DNA from: Micropterus salmoides
Taxonomy: Eukaryota > Chordata > Actinopteri > Centrarchiformes > Centrarchidae
Assembly: GCF_014851395.1 (NCBI RefSeq)
Contig: NW_024044681.1
Coordinates: 3,906,409 to 3,970,408 of the forward strand
DNA length: 64,000 nt
Reading direction: 5' to 3'
Part shown: in pieces, positions 45,061 to 57,400 of the stretch
Numbering within the stretch: the stretch's first letter is position 1
Layout of the letters: every line of letters starts with the position of its first letter
Translations under genes and position numbers: made by a program
The notes under the pieces: generated by a model
The model's database searches: none
The model's input: the letters and a program-made list of their open reading frames with translations, nothing else
What the model was told of the DNA's origin: nothing

Positions 45061-46294
45061 AGAAGGAAAGTCAATATATTCATTTTATTACTTTAACGTT
45101 CTGGTCTCTATTTCTACTTTTTACTTTTTTACTTTCTATCATTTAACTAATATCTATTATTATTATATTTATATATTATTATATATCGATTCATCCACTA
45201 GTGCTTATTTTCTTTTACTAGTAAGAATTAAAACATTTACTATCAACAAGCCATTTTTCGTTTGTCACTAGTTCTTAATGAAGGTTTAGAAACATAAAAA
45301 AAACACAGAAAATGTTTTTAGCACCTTTTGAAATAGTTACCAGTCAGTAACAGGCGTGAACTGCAGAGCTCTGTAGATTTCAATGTGCAGTTAGTTTCTA
45401 AAAGTACTGGAACTTAAGGAAATAATAAATAAATCTGAGTATAATAAATAATAACTGTGGAAACGTAGAGACTCAAACAGTGAAAACAGGAGCTGATGAT
45501 AAATAGTGGAACGGGTTAAGAATCCTTACTGAAACAGAGAGCGCGTTCTGCTCTACAGGTAGGGACACTGTGACTTCACGGGGACGAATGACTTCCTGCG
45601 TGGTGCATTATGGGGGATGAAGGCCTTCCTGTGTTTGATGTCATGGAGCAGGAGGGTTTTTTACTTGAGAAAATGTTTGAACTCTTGTAAAGACAATAAA
45701 AATGATCTGTAAATGTGTATTTATGGAAATGACACGTGTCCACAGACAAAACAAAACTTTCCTCCAAAGGGAACAGAAACAAATAAAAGGAACGTTCGTT
45801 TTGCCAAAATAAATGTAAACCAGTTTCTGGACATCCAAAGTAAAATGTACATAAATCTTGACATGGTTTTCAGATGAATGTAATTTATTAACCAGATGTT
45901 TGTGTTTTAAACACCGGCCTCTCTGCGTGGATTGTTAGTTTCCGTCAGAGTCTAATATCTCTGGTGTATCTGCAGTCTGTGTGCTGTTATCTCCAAACCA
46001 GCGTTTCCAGTCACTCTGCACGGACCACAGTGTTTTATATGAGTTCATTCTGGAGTCAGTGTGGTCTGATGTCAGCTGGTGTCAGTCAGCACACAGCGAG
46101 ATTCTCACTTATAAAATACAGCTTCCATATATTAAAACATTCTTTTACAGAGATGGTTTTAATAAAACACCAAACAAACACACGTCACATTATTCAACTT
46201 CCTGCTGCGTTTCTGTCCCTGAGGAGAGAACGTCCTTTATTCCTCCTCCAGTAATTAATCTGTCCTCTGTCTCAGGATGCAACGCAGCATTAAG
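45047..46294 (+). repeat. Left arm of a large inverted duplication
   Basis: The sequence matches the reverse complement of 62741-64000 almost base for base. Differences seen: a 6-bp CTCCAG present only in the right arm at the CTCTACAG junction (near 45560), and CTGTTATCTCC here versus CTGCTATTTCC there (near 45985). The match reaches the window end, so the arm may extend into the LINE. No gene is evident. Confidence 0.95.
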
Positions 46295-49200
46295 CTAAAG
46301 CTCTCTCTCTCTCTCTCTTTCTCTCTGTGTAGTTAAAGCTCTCTCTCTCTCTCTCTGTGTAGTTAAAGCTCTCTCTCTCTCTGTGTAGTTAAAGCTCTCT
46401 CTCTCTCTGTGTAGTTAAAGCTCTCTCTCTCTCTGTGTAGTTAAAGCTCTCTCTCTCTCTGTGTAGTTAAAGCTCTCTCTCTCTCTGTGTAGTTAAAGCT
46501 CGCTCTCTCTCTGTGTAGTTAAAGCTCTCTCTCTGTGTAGTTAAAGCTCTCTCTCTCTCTGTGTAGTTAAAGCTCTCTCTCTCTCTGTGTAGTTAAAGCT
46601 CTCTCTCTCTCTGTGTAGTCAAAGCTCTCTCTCTCTCTGTAGTCAAAGCTCTCTCTCTCTCTGTGTAGTTAAAGCTCTCTCTCTCTCTGTGTAGTTAAAG
46701 CTCTCTCTCTCTCTGTGTAGTCAAAGCTCTCTCTCTCTGTGTAGTTAAAGCTCTCTCTCTCTCTGTGTAGTTAAAGCTCTCTCTCTCTCTCTCTGTGTAG
46801 TTAAAGCTCGCTCTCTCTGTGTAGTTAAAGCTCGCTCTCTCTGTGTAGTTAAAGCTCTCTCTCTCTCTGTAGTTAAAGCTCTCTCTCTCTCTGTAGTTAA
46901 AGCTCTCTCTCTGTGTAGTTAAAGCTCTCTCTCTCTCTGTGTAGTTAAAGCTCTCTCTCTCTCTGTAGTTAAAGCTCTCTCTCTCTCTGTAGTTAAAGCT
47001 CTCTCTCTCTCTGTAGTTAAAGCTCTCTCTCTGTGTAGTTAAAGCTCTCGCTCTCTCTGTGTAGTTAAAGCTCTCTCTCTCTCTGTAGTTAAAGCTCTCT
47101 CTCTCTGTAGTTAAAGCTCTCTCTCTGTGTAGTTAAAGCTCTCTCTCTCTCTGTAGTTAAAGCTCTCTCTCTCTCTGTAGTTAAAGCTCTCTCTCTGTGT
47201 AGTTAAAGCTCTCTCTCTCTGTGTGTAGTTAAAGCTCTCTCTCTCTCTGTGTAGTTAAAGCTCTCTCTCTCTCTGTGTAGTTAAAGCTCTCTCTCTCTCT
47301 CTGTGTGTAGTTAAAGCTCTCTCTCTCTGTGTAGTTAAAGCTCTCTCTCTCTCTCTGTGTAGTTAAAGCTCGCTCTCTCTGTGTAGTTAAAGCTCGCTCT
47401 CTCTCTGTAGTTAAAGCTCTCTCTCTCTGTAGTTAAAGCTCTCTCTCTCTCTGTGTAGTTAAAGCTCTCTCTCTCTCTGTGTGTAGTTAAAGCTCTCTCT
47501 CTCTCTGTGTAGTTAAAGCTCTCTCTCTCTGTAGTTAAAGCTCTCTCTCTCTCTGTGTAGTTAAAGCTCTCTCTCTCTCTGTGTGTAGTTAAAGCTCTCT
47601 CTCTCTCTCTGTAGTTAAAGCTCTCTCTCTGTGTAGTTAAAGCTCTCTCTCTCTCTCTGTGTAGTTAAAGCTCTCTCTCTCTCTGTGTAGTTAAAGCTCT
47701 CTCTCTCTCTGTGTAGTTAAAGCTCTCTCTCTCTCTGTAGTTAAAGCTCTCTCTCTCTCTGTGTAGTTAAAGCTCTCTCTCTCTGTGTAGTTAAAGCTCT
47801 CTCTCTCTCTCTCTGTGTAGTTAAAGCTCTCTCTCTCTGTAGTTAAAGCTCTCTCTCTCTCTGTGTAGTTAAAGCTCTCTCTCTCTCTCTGTGTAGTTAA
47901 AGCTCTCTCTCTCTCTGTGTAGTTAAAGCTCTCTCTCTCTCTCTCTGTGTAGTTAAAGCTCTCTCTCTCTGTGTAGTTAAAGCTCTCTCTCTCTCTCTCT
48001 GTGTAGTTAAAGCTCTCTCTCTCTGTGTAGTTAAAGCTCTCTCTCTCTCTGTAGTTAAAGCTCTCTCTCTCTCTGTAGTTAAAGCGCTCTCTCTCTCTGT
48101 GTAGTTAAAGCTCTCTCTCTCTCTGTGTAGTTAAAGCTCTCTCTCTCTCTGTGTAGTTAAAGCTCTCTCTCTCTCTGTGTAGTTAAAGCTCTCTCTCTCT
48201 CTCTCTGTGTAGTTAAAGCTCTCTCTCTGTAGTTAAAGCTCTCTCTCTCTCTGTAGTTAAAGCGCTCTCTCTCTCTGTGTAGTTAAAGCTCTCTCTCTCT
48301 CTGTGTAGTTAAAGCTCTCTCTCTCTCTCTGTGTAGTTAAAGCTCTCTCTCTCTCTGTGTAGTTAAAGCTCTCTCTCTCTCTCTGTGTAGTTAAAGCTCT
48401 CTCTCTGTAGTTAAAGCGCTCTCTCTCTCTGTGTAGTTAAAGCTCTCTCTCTGTAGTTAAAGCTCTCTCTCTCTCTGTGTAGTTAAAGCTCTCTCTCTCT
48501 CTGTGTAGTTAAAGCTCTCTCTCTCTCTCTCTGTGTAGTTAAAGCTCTCTCTCTCTCTCTGTGTAGTTAAAGCTCTCTCTGTGTAGTTAAAGCTCTCTCT
48601 CTCTCTGTGTAGTTAAAGCTCTCTCTGTGTAGTTAAAGCTCTCTCTCTCTGTGTAGTTAAAGCTCTCTCTCTCTGTGTAGTTAAAGCTCTCTCTCTCTCT
48701 GTGTAGTTAAAGCTCTCTCTCTCTCTCTCTGTGTAGTTAAAGCTCTCTCTCTCTCTGTGTAGTTAAAGCTCTCTCTCTCTGTGTAGTTAAAGCTCTCTCT
48801 CTCTCTCTGTGTAGTTAAAGCTCTCTCTCTCTCTGTGTAGTTAAAGCTCTCTCTCTCTGTGTAGTTAAAGCTCTCTCTCTCTCTCTGTAGTTAAAGCTCT
48901 CTCTCTCTCTCTGTAGTTAAAGCTCTCTCTCTCTCTGTGTAGTTAAAGCTCGCTCTCTCTGTGTAGTTAAAGCTCTCTCTCTCTCTCTGTAGTTAAAGCT
49001 CTCTCTCTCTCTGTAGTTAAAGCTCTCTCTCTCTCTCTGTAGTTAAAGCTCGCTCTCTCTGTGTAGTTAAAGCTCGCTCTCTCTCTGTGTAGTTAAAGCT
49101 CGCTCTCTCTCTGTAGTTAAAGCTCTCTCTCTCTCTGTAGTTAAAGCTCTGTCTCTCTCTCTCTGTAGTTAAAGCTCTCTCTCTGTGTAGTTAAAGCTCT

Positions 49201-50790
49201 CTCTCTCTCTGTGTAGTTAAAGCTCTCTCTCTCTCTCTGTGTAGTTAAAGCTCGCTCTCTCTCTGTGTAGTTAAAGCTCTCTCTCTCTCTCTGTGTAGTT
49301 AAAGCTCGCTCTCTCTCTGTGTAGTTAAAGCTCTCTCTCTCTCTGTGTAGTTAAAGCTCGCTCTCTCTGTGTAGTTAAAGCTCGCTCTCTCTCTGTAGTT
49401 AAAGCGCTCTCTCTCTCTGTGTAGTTAAAGCTCTCTCTCTCTGTGTAGTTAAAGCTCTCTCTCTCTCTCTGTAGTTAAAGCTCTCTCTCTGTGTAGTTAA
49501 AGCTCTCTCTCTCTCTGTGTAGTTAAAGCTCGCTCTCTCTCTCTGTGTAGTTAAAGCTCGCTCTCTCTCTGTGTAGTTAAGCTCTCTCTCTCTCTCTGTG
49601 TAGTTAAAGCTCTCTCTCTCTCTGTGTAGTTAAAGCTCTCTCTCTCTCTCTGTGTAGTTAAAGCTCGCTCTCTCTGTGTAGTTAAAGCGCTCTCTCTCTG
49701 TAGTTAAAGCTCTCTCTCTCTGTGTAGTTAAAGCTCTCTCTCTCTGTGTGTAGTTAAGCTCTCTCTCTCTCTGTGTGTAGTTAAAGCTCTCTCTCTCTCT
49801 CTGTGTAGTTAAAGCTCTCTCTCTCTCTGTGTAGTTAAAGCGCTCTCTCTCTCTGTGTAGTTAAAGCTCTCTCTCTCTCTCTGTGTAGTTAAGCTCTCTC
49901 TCTCTGTGTAGTTAAAGCTCTCTCTCTCTCTGTAGTTAAAGCTCTCTCTCTCTGTGTGTGTAGTTAAAGCTCGCTCTCTCTCTCTGTAGTTAAAGCTCGC
50001 TCTCTCTCTGTGTAGTTAAAGCTCTCTCCTTCTCTCTGTGTAGTTAAAGCTCTCTCTCTCTCTGTAGTTAAAGCTCTCTCTCTCTGTGTGTGTAGTTAAA
50101 GCTCGCTCTCTCTCTCTGTAGTTAAAGCTCGCTCTCTCTCTGTGTAGTTAAAGCTCTCTCCTTCTCTCTGTGTAGTTAAAGCTCTCTCTCTCTCTGTGTA
50201 GTTAAAGCTCTCTCTCTCTCTGTAGTTAAAGCTCTCTCTCTCTGTAGTTAAAGCTCTCTCTCTCTCTGTGTAGTTAAAGCTCTCTCTCTCTCTGTGTAGT
50301 TAAAGCTCTCTCTCTCTCTCTGTGTAGTTAAAGCTCTCTCTCTCTCTCTGTGTAGTTAAAGCTCTCTCTCTCTCTCTCTGCAGTTAAAGCTCTCTCTCTC
50401 TCTCTGTAGTTAAAGCTCTCTCTCTCTGTGTAGTTAAAGCTCTCTCTCTCTCTGTGTAGTTAAAGCTCTCTCTCTCTCTGTGTAGTTAAAGCTCTCTCTC
50501 TCTCTCTGTGTAGTCAAAGCTCTCTCTCTCTCTGTGTAGTTAAAGCTCTCTCTCTCTCTCTGCAGTTAAAGCTCTCTCTCTCTCTCTCTCTCTGTAGTTA
50601 AAGCTCTCTCTCTCTCTCTCTGTAGTTAAAGCTCTCTCTCTCTGTGTAGTTAAAGCTCTCTCTCTCTCTGGTTAAAGCTCTCTCTCTCTCTCTCTGTGTA
50701 GTTAAAGCTCTCTCTCTCTGTGTAGTTAAAGCTCGCTCTCTCTCTCTGGTTAAAGCTCTCTCTCTCTCTGTGTAGTTAAAGCTCTCTCGC
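46295..50790. repeat. CT-rich satellite, unit about 24 bp, about 180 copies
   Basis: Unit AGTTAAAGCT followed by (CT)5-8 and GTGT. The number of CT and GT steps varies between units; rarer variants are AGTCAAAGCT and AAAGCTCGCTC. It continues in reverse orientation in 62007-62740. The minus strand is GA-rich, and frames in it (TERERALTT) are repeat translations. Confidence 0.97.
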
Positions 50791-51215
50791 CCTCCCTCTG
50801 CAGGCAGCAGAAACCAGGTCACAGCTCCTCCTGCAGAGTTTCTGTCTCACCTCAAATTATATCTCTGCTCTTTTGTCTGTTAGTTAATATGAAAAGATCA
50901 GGTTATTTTATCAGCATATTGAACGTTGTTGTGTTGAACACGATCTTATATGTTGTATTTTCAGTAACCCTGCTGCTGTCATCACTCAGTTTACGTGCTC
51001 TCACACAGCTGAGGGCTTCGTTTGTTTTCCCTTTGAGGTGAACTGTGACGCTCATGGCTGGGGGGGGCGGAGCTCAGGCGAGACAAAAACCTCAATATTC
51101 AAATCTCATAGTTAAAAATAAAACATACCCGCTGATGGAATATTTGGGTCCAGCCTTAGAGACACCACCGAGATCACGGGACATAATGCAGGTTTTTATT
51201 GCTGATCGCAGCAGA

Positions 51216-51229
51216 GCGCCCTCTGGTGG
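51216..51229 (-). promoter_or_regulatory. CTCF-like motif, - orientation
   Basis: The minus strand reads CCACCAGAGGGCGC, a full match to CCASYAGRKGGCRS. It faces the + oriented motif at 41315 across the LINE and CT satellite. Confidence 0.55.
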
Positions 51230-51966
51230 ACAAACTACACAACAACAACACTCACAACATGTCTTCTTTTTTAACTCTTTCAGCAGCTGTTGTAAACACC
51301 AATACGATTCATCTGCACTCAGCTGACATCAACACGGCGATTTTTGTCCATTACTTATTGTTACGTGTCTCTCTTATTGTTTGTCATGTTGAACCTCATG
51401 GTAACTTGTGTTTTCTCTGTGTAAAGTACTGAAACGTATTTTTGTGTTCTACTTTATAACGTATGTTCAGCTTGTGTGTTTAAGACCTTAAGACTGTTTT
51501 ACAGCCTCAGAGTTGCTGAAGCACGTTTCAGCACTGATATCCTGTATTTAACCTTCACGTGTTCACACAGCTGAAGAGGAAAGTGTTTCTCCTCTTCACG
51601 TCGGCCTGTTTGAAGCTCTTATATAACGGACTCTGCAGCGCCGCGCGGAGATGCACAGCTCTGATAAAAAGTTTCTGTGAGCGTTGAGACACCTACACGT
51701 CCATTTTTACACAAATATAGGACGGAGTACTTCACAGGGTTTTTCTGTTAAACTGCAGGAAACCAGCCGAAGATACAACAGAGAGGAGCAGAAGCTCTGA
51801 GACTTCAGAGAAGCTGGAGGAGACGTCAGTTATCAGCTGCTTCAGGGCCAGTTTAGATTTAACAGTTTTATAAAGTCTCGTGAAAGCCGTGAAGCCTGAA
51901 GCATGTTGGCTGTCGTTATACCCACAGATCTATCCCCTAATTAGAATAAACTGATAAAGAGGCCGT

Positions 51967-52125
51967 GTAGCTAGTGGTGGTGATGGAAGAGTGGATAAGA
52001 CACATGCCTTTGGTGCGAGAGACCCGGGTTAAATCCCCCAACGTCTCCAGAGGCGTGCGACCTTCGACATGTACAGCAGCTGTGAGTCGCTTTGGATAAA
52101 AGCGTCAGCTAAATTTAATGAGCAC
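51967..52125 (+). mobile_element. tRNA-derived SINE
   Basis: AGAGTGGATAAGACACATGC (A-box region), GACCCGGGTTAAATCCCC (B-box region, one change from GGTTCRANYCC) and the fish tail GTGAGTCGCTTTGGATAAAA plus GCGTCAGCTAAAT. The middle is shorter than in full copies, so it is internally deleted. Confidence 0.8.
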
Positions 52126-52374
52126 GCTTTTGGGATTAATCTGTCAGTCCACAGTTTCAGCCCGTTCGCCTTCCCAGAGCATCAAATATCTGCGCTTTGT
52201 CTCGTTAGCGTTGGTGTTCAACACTTAAAGAACTATAAATAACCAAAACGTTCCAGGAAGGAGGTGGCGGGGACGCTGGGCCAAAAACTGGACTTTCAGA
52301 CAACCGGTGATCGTTGATGGTGTAAAACAAAAAGTGAACTCTGATCCTTTCTCTGATTTAAGTTACGTTAGAAA

Positions 52375-52510
52375 AGTAGTTATTTTAACCCAAATCCTGA
52401 TCTTTTCCCGAATCCAAATAAACTGCGACGTTTAACAGCGCTAACCCCTAGTTTTATTTTGAAAGTCTAACCGGATGTTGCATATTTATTGTTGCTAACT
52501 TGACCGTGGA
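52375..52510. repeat. Dispersed repeat, copy B
   Basis: Counterpart of 7440-7640: TAGTTATTTTAACCCAAAT and GAAAGTCTAACCGGATGTTG. It is shorter by internal deletion. Confidence 0.65.
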
Positions 52511-52980
52511 GCGCTACACGTACAAAAACGACGCTCAAAGTGTGAGAACAGGTTGACGGGTTATGATGTTAGTAATGTTAGAGCCGCCATGCACCGCGGT
52601 CAGCTGTCTTTCTCCTGTTTAAATAAACACATCAGTTAAAATCTTTATTTTTAGATTATTAGATTTTGATTAATATTTTATAATAAATGAGGTTCATACA
52701 GATGTACAGGAATTTGTGTCCAATAAAACGGTGTGGAAAGACAGTCGTTGTTTATTTTATATAGACTTGGAGGATGTTTCTCTCCAGAGACCTGACTAAT
52801 GATTCACAGAGAAAATAACCTCCTGATCACTCACTGTGTTGGTGTTGGCTGCTCAGCAGGAACACACCTGTATTCGTGTCACGGAGGTTGATTGTGCATT
52901 CGTGTCACGGCCTCTGTGCAGTGACGTCGCTCTGCATCACACTGAGAGGAGCTGATGCTGAAGAGGAAATGTAGGACAAC

Positions 52981-53028
52981 AGGAGGAGGAGGAGGAGGAG
53001 GAGGAGGAGGAGGAGGAGGAGGAGGAGA
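52981..53028. repeat. (GGA)n microsatellite
   Basis: About 15 GGA triplets. A frame through it reads as poly-Gly. Confidence 0.95.
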
Positions 53029-53339
53029 GGTCTGCAGTTACTGCTGTGAAGCCAGAAAGAGACGGACCGGAGAGCTGCAGCAGACGGATCTGCAGCGTCT
53101 TCTCCTCGCCGTCAGCAGGTATTTACTCTGTGTGTTTGTGGCGTGTTGTGGAGCGTCTGCAGCAGAGAGGATGAACAAACACAAAGGAAGGTCATTCAGC
53201 GGAAACAGAGCAGGCAGAGATCAGGAACTACGGACATTTACACCAAGTACTGTCCTGAAGTACTTAAGACCATTTCCATGTTACTGGCCTACCTGTGTTT
53301 AATCTCTTTACTTCAGGTTATTAATACAGAATATCAGCA

Positions 53340-53785
53340 ACTAATAGATGATGAGTCTTGTTATTATCAGATATCGGCCCGATACTGACTCCGATATCTG
53401 ATCGGTGACGAGGAGGCCGAGCTATTTAAATTAAGTATGCTTGTACTGTGCAGTGCGTCAGCAGCGTGCAGATGCACCCGCGCATTTAGCATGGAGAGCT
53501 AGCATAGCATGGAGAGCTAGCATAGCATGGAGGTCAGCAGTTTAGAGGTATTTCACTCTACGTCACCAGGTTCTACTGGTGATATCTGCAAAGCCAGTGT
53601 TTTGAAGGTTGGAGATAGCAGCTCCAGAAGCTTCATGCCAGAGCTTCTCTTCCTCAAAGTGAGGATTTCAGCTTGTTCGTTCTAAACTGGAGTCAGATCA
53701 GTACTCGGCATCAGCAGATGGACAAAGACCAGGTGTTGGACTCGTATCGGGACTGAAAAGGTCTTATTGGTGCGTCCCTTTATTA
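53340..53785. mobile_element. Non-autonomous DNA transposon remnant
   Basis: The left part has ATCAGATATCGGCCCGATAC and the right part CTCGTATCGGGACTG and TTATTGGTGCGTCCCTTTA, motifs of an abundant fish repeat with TATCGG-rich ends. A fragment of similar sequence (TATCGGCGTCAGTATCGACC) appears at 60125-60165. Confidence 0.5.
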
Positions 53786-54414
53786 AACTACCCTGCAGAA
53801 TCTAAAGTATAGAGACAACTACAACATTAAAGTGATAAACACATGAACGCATCAGTAATTCTGAAATGACTTATTCTGCACACATGCAGTACTTTTACTA
53901 AGTATATGTTAATGTTAACTTTTTACTTGAAGTGAAACATGTAAACAGAGAGTATTTATATACAATAATACTGTTTACTGTGTACTTTTATTGAAGTAAA
54001 TGATCTGAAAACTCCTTATTCTGGATGATTAAAGGAAAACTTCCACGTCTGCGCAGCAATGCAGCGTTCAGGTCACGTGGGAATGTCTGTAATTACCAGT
54101 TACTGACATATAAATATTTTTAACATAACGGTCCAGGAACCAAACAAACATGGAAGCCTCACGTTGGCCTAAGTTCATCAATCCAGACGCTTAAAAACAA
54201 ATTTATTTTAATCGGCTTTTCCTTCCTTGGACCACTTCTGATCTGTGCTGACCGAGTCGTTTAGTCATAAAGTTACATGTCGTTTTGTGTGAAACCCGTT
54301 CAATGAACTACATCTCTCGTCTCACACAATATTCGTCACCAACTTGTTAGCGCAGTAATGCTAGCTAACGTTCATTGCTTTCTTGCTGCTAGCCCTATAA
54401 CGTAGAAATATATC

Positions 54415-57400
54415 TCGTTAGCTTCAGTGCCGTTAGCTTCAGTGCCGTTAGCTTCAGTGACTCAGTAACGTTAGCTTCAGTGCCATTAGCTTCAGTGACT
54501 CAGTAACGTTAGCTTCAGTCATGTTAGCTTCAGTGACGTTAGCTTCAATGACGTTAGCTTCAGTCACGTTAGCTTCAGTCACGTTAGCTTCAGTGACTCA
54601 GTAACGTTAGCTTCAGTGACGTTAGCTTCATTCACGTTAGCTTCAGTCACGTTAGCTTCAGTGACTCGGTCACGTTAGCTTCAGTGCCGTTAGCTTCAGT
54701 GACTCAGTAACGTTAGCTTCAGTGCCATTAGCTTCAGTGACTCAGTAAAGTTAGCTTCAGTCATGTTAGCTTCAGTGACGTTAGCTACAATGACATTAGC
54801 TTCAGTGACTCAGTAGCGTTAGCTTCAGTGCCATTAGCTTCAGTGACTCAGTAACGTTAGCTTCAGTCATGTTAGCTTCAGTGCCATTAGCTTCAGTGAC
54901 TCAGTAACGTTAGCTTCAGTCATGTTAGCTTCAGTGACGTTAGCTTCAGTGCCATTAGCTTCAGTGACTCGGTCACGTTAGCTTCAGTGACTCAGTAACG
55001 TTAGCTTCAGTGACTCAGTAACGTTAGCTTCAGTGCTATTAGCTTCAGTGACTCAGTAACGTTAGCTTCAGTCCTGTTAGCTTCAGTGACGTTAGCTTCA
55101 ATGACATTAGCTTCAGTGACGTTAGCTTCAGTCACGTTAGCTTCAGTCACGTTAGCTTCAGTGACTCAGTAACGTTAGCTTCAGTCACGTTAGCTTCAGT
55201 CACGTTAGCTTCAGTCACGTTAGCTTCAGTCACGTTAGCTTCAGTGACTCAGTAACGTTAGCTTCAGTGACGTTAGCTTCAGTCACGTTAGCTTCAGTGA
55301 CGTTAGCTTCAGTGACTCAGTGACTCAGTTAGCTTCAGTCACGTTAGCTTCGGTGACATTAGCTTCAGTGACGTTAGCTTCAGTCATTGAGGGAAACAGT
55401 TACGACGTCACATACGTGACTTTTGGGTTTGTGGTCTTTGTAATTATGTATTTACTGTACTTAGTCACGTTAGCTTCAGTCACGTTAGCTTCAGTGACTC
55501 AGTAACGTTAGCTTCAGTCATGTTAGCTTCAGTGACGTTAGCTTCAATGACATTAGCTTCAGTGACGTTAGCTTCAGTCACGTTAGCTTCGGTGACATTA
55601 GCTTCAGTGACGTTAGCTTCAGTCATTGAGGGAAACAGTTACGACGTCACATACGTGACTTTTGGGTTTGTGGTCTTTGTAATTATGTATTTACTGTACT
55701 TAGTCACGTTAGCTTCAGTCACGTTAGCTTCAGTGACTCAGTCACGTTAGCTTCAGTCACGTTAGCTTCAGTGACTCGGTCACGTTAGCTTCAGTGCCGT
55801 TAGCTTCAGTGACTCAGTAACGTTAGCTTCAGTGCCATTAGCTTCAGTGACTCAGTAAAGTTAGCTTCAGTCATGTTAGCTTCAGTGACGTTAGCTACAA
55901 TGACATTAGCTTCAGTGACTCAGTAGCGTTAGCTTCAGTGCCATTAGCTTCAGTGACTCAGTAACGTTAGCTTCAGTCATGTTAGCTTCAGTGCCATTAG
56001 CTTCAGTGACTCAGTAACGTTAGCTTCAGTCATGTTAGCTTCAGTGACGTTAGCTTCAGTGCCATTAGCTTCAGTGACTCGGTCACGTTAGCTTCAGTGA
56101 CTCAGTAACGTTAGCTTCAGTGACTCAGTAACGTTAGCTTCAGTGCTATTAGCTTCAGTGACTCAGTAACGTTAGCTTCAGTCCTGTTAGCTTCAGTGAC
56201 GTTAGCTTCAATGACATTAGCTTCAGTGACGTTAGCTTCAGTCACGTTAGCTTCAGTCACGTTAGCTTCAGTGACTCAGTAACGTTAGCTTCAGTGACAT
56301 TAGCTTCAGTCACGTTAGCTTCAGTCACGTTAGCTTCAGTGACTCAGTAACGTTAGCTTCAGTGACGTTAGCTTCAGTGACGTTAGCTTCAGTCACGTTA
56401 GCTTCAGTGACGTTAGCTTCAGTGACTCAGTGACTCAGTTAGCTTCAGTCACGTTAGCTTCGGTGACATTAGCTTCAGTGACGTTAGCTTCAGTCATTGA
56501 GGGAAACAGTTACGACGTCACATACGTGACTTTTGTATTTACTGTACTTAGTCACGTTAGCTTCAGTCACGTTAGCTTCAGTGACTCAGTAACGTTAGCT
56601 TCAGTCATGTTAGCTTCAGTGACGTTAGCTTCAATGACATTAGCTTCAGTGACGTTAGCTTCAGTCACGTTAGCTTCGGTGACATTAGCTTCAGTGACTC
56701 AGTAACGTTAGCTTCAGTGACGTTAGCTTCAGTGACTCGGTCACGTTAGCTTCAGTCACGTTAGTTTCAGTGACTCGGTCACGTTAGCTTCAGTCACGTT
56801 AGTTTCAGTGACTCAGTAACGTTAGCTTCGGTGACATTAGCTTCAGTGACGTTAGCTTCAGTCATTGAGGGAAACAGTTACGACGTCACATACGTGACTT
56901 TTGGGTTTGTGGTCTTTGTAATTATGTATTTACTGTACTTAGTCACGTTAGCTTCAGTCACGTTAGCTTCAGTGACTCAGTCACGTTAGCTTCAGTCACG
57001 TTAGCTTCAGTGACTCAGTAACGTTAACTTCAGTCACGTTAGCTTCAGTGACTCAGTAACGTTAGCTTCAGTCATGTTAGCTTCAGTGACGTTAGCTTCA
57101 ATGACATTAGCTTCAGTCACGTTAGCTTCAGTCATGTTAGCTTCAGTCACGTTAGCTTCAGTGACTCAGTAACGTTAGCTTCAGTGCCATTAGCTTCAGT
57201 GACTCAGTAACGTTAGCTTCAGTCATGTTAGCTTCAGTGCCATTAGCTTCAGTGACTCAGTAACGTTAGCTTCAGTCATGTTAGCTTCAGTGACGTTAGC
57301 TTCAGTGCCATTAGCTTCAGTGACTCGGTCACGTTAGCTTCAGTGACTCAGTAACGTTAGCTTCAGTGACTCAGTAACGTTAGCTTCAGTGCTATTAGCT

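Larger units (their letters stand above)
50800..54415. other. Intergenic region with repeats
   Basis: I find no gene. It holds a CTCF-like motif (51216), a SINE (51967-52125), a dispersed repeat (52375-52510), a (GGA)n tract (52981-53028), a GCATGGAGAGCTA tandem (53478-53530) and a transposon remnant with ATATCGGCCCGATACTGACT (53340-53785). Confidence 0.6.

Noticed and set aside
45964..46298. Matching 96- and 105-codon frames in both inverted arms
   Set aside because: They look conserved only because the arms are duplicates; no domain, overlapping frames, end in the satellite.
52955..53302. 115-codon frame with poly-Gly
   Set aside because: Driven by the (GGA)n microsatellite; no other coding evidence.
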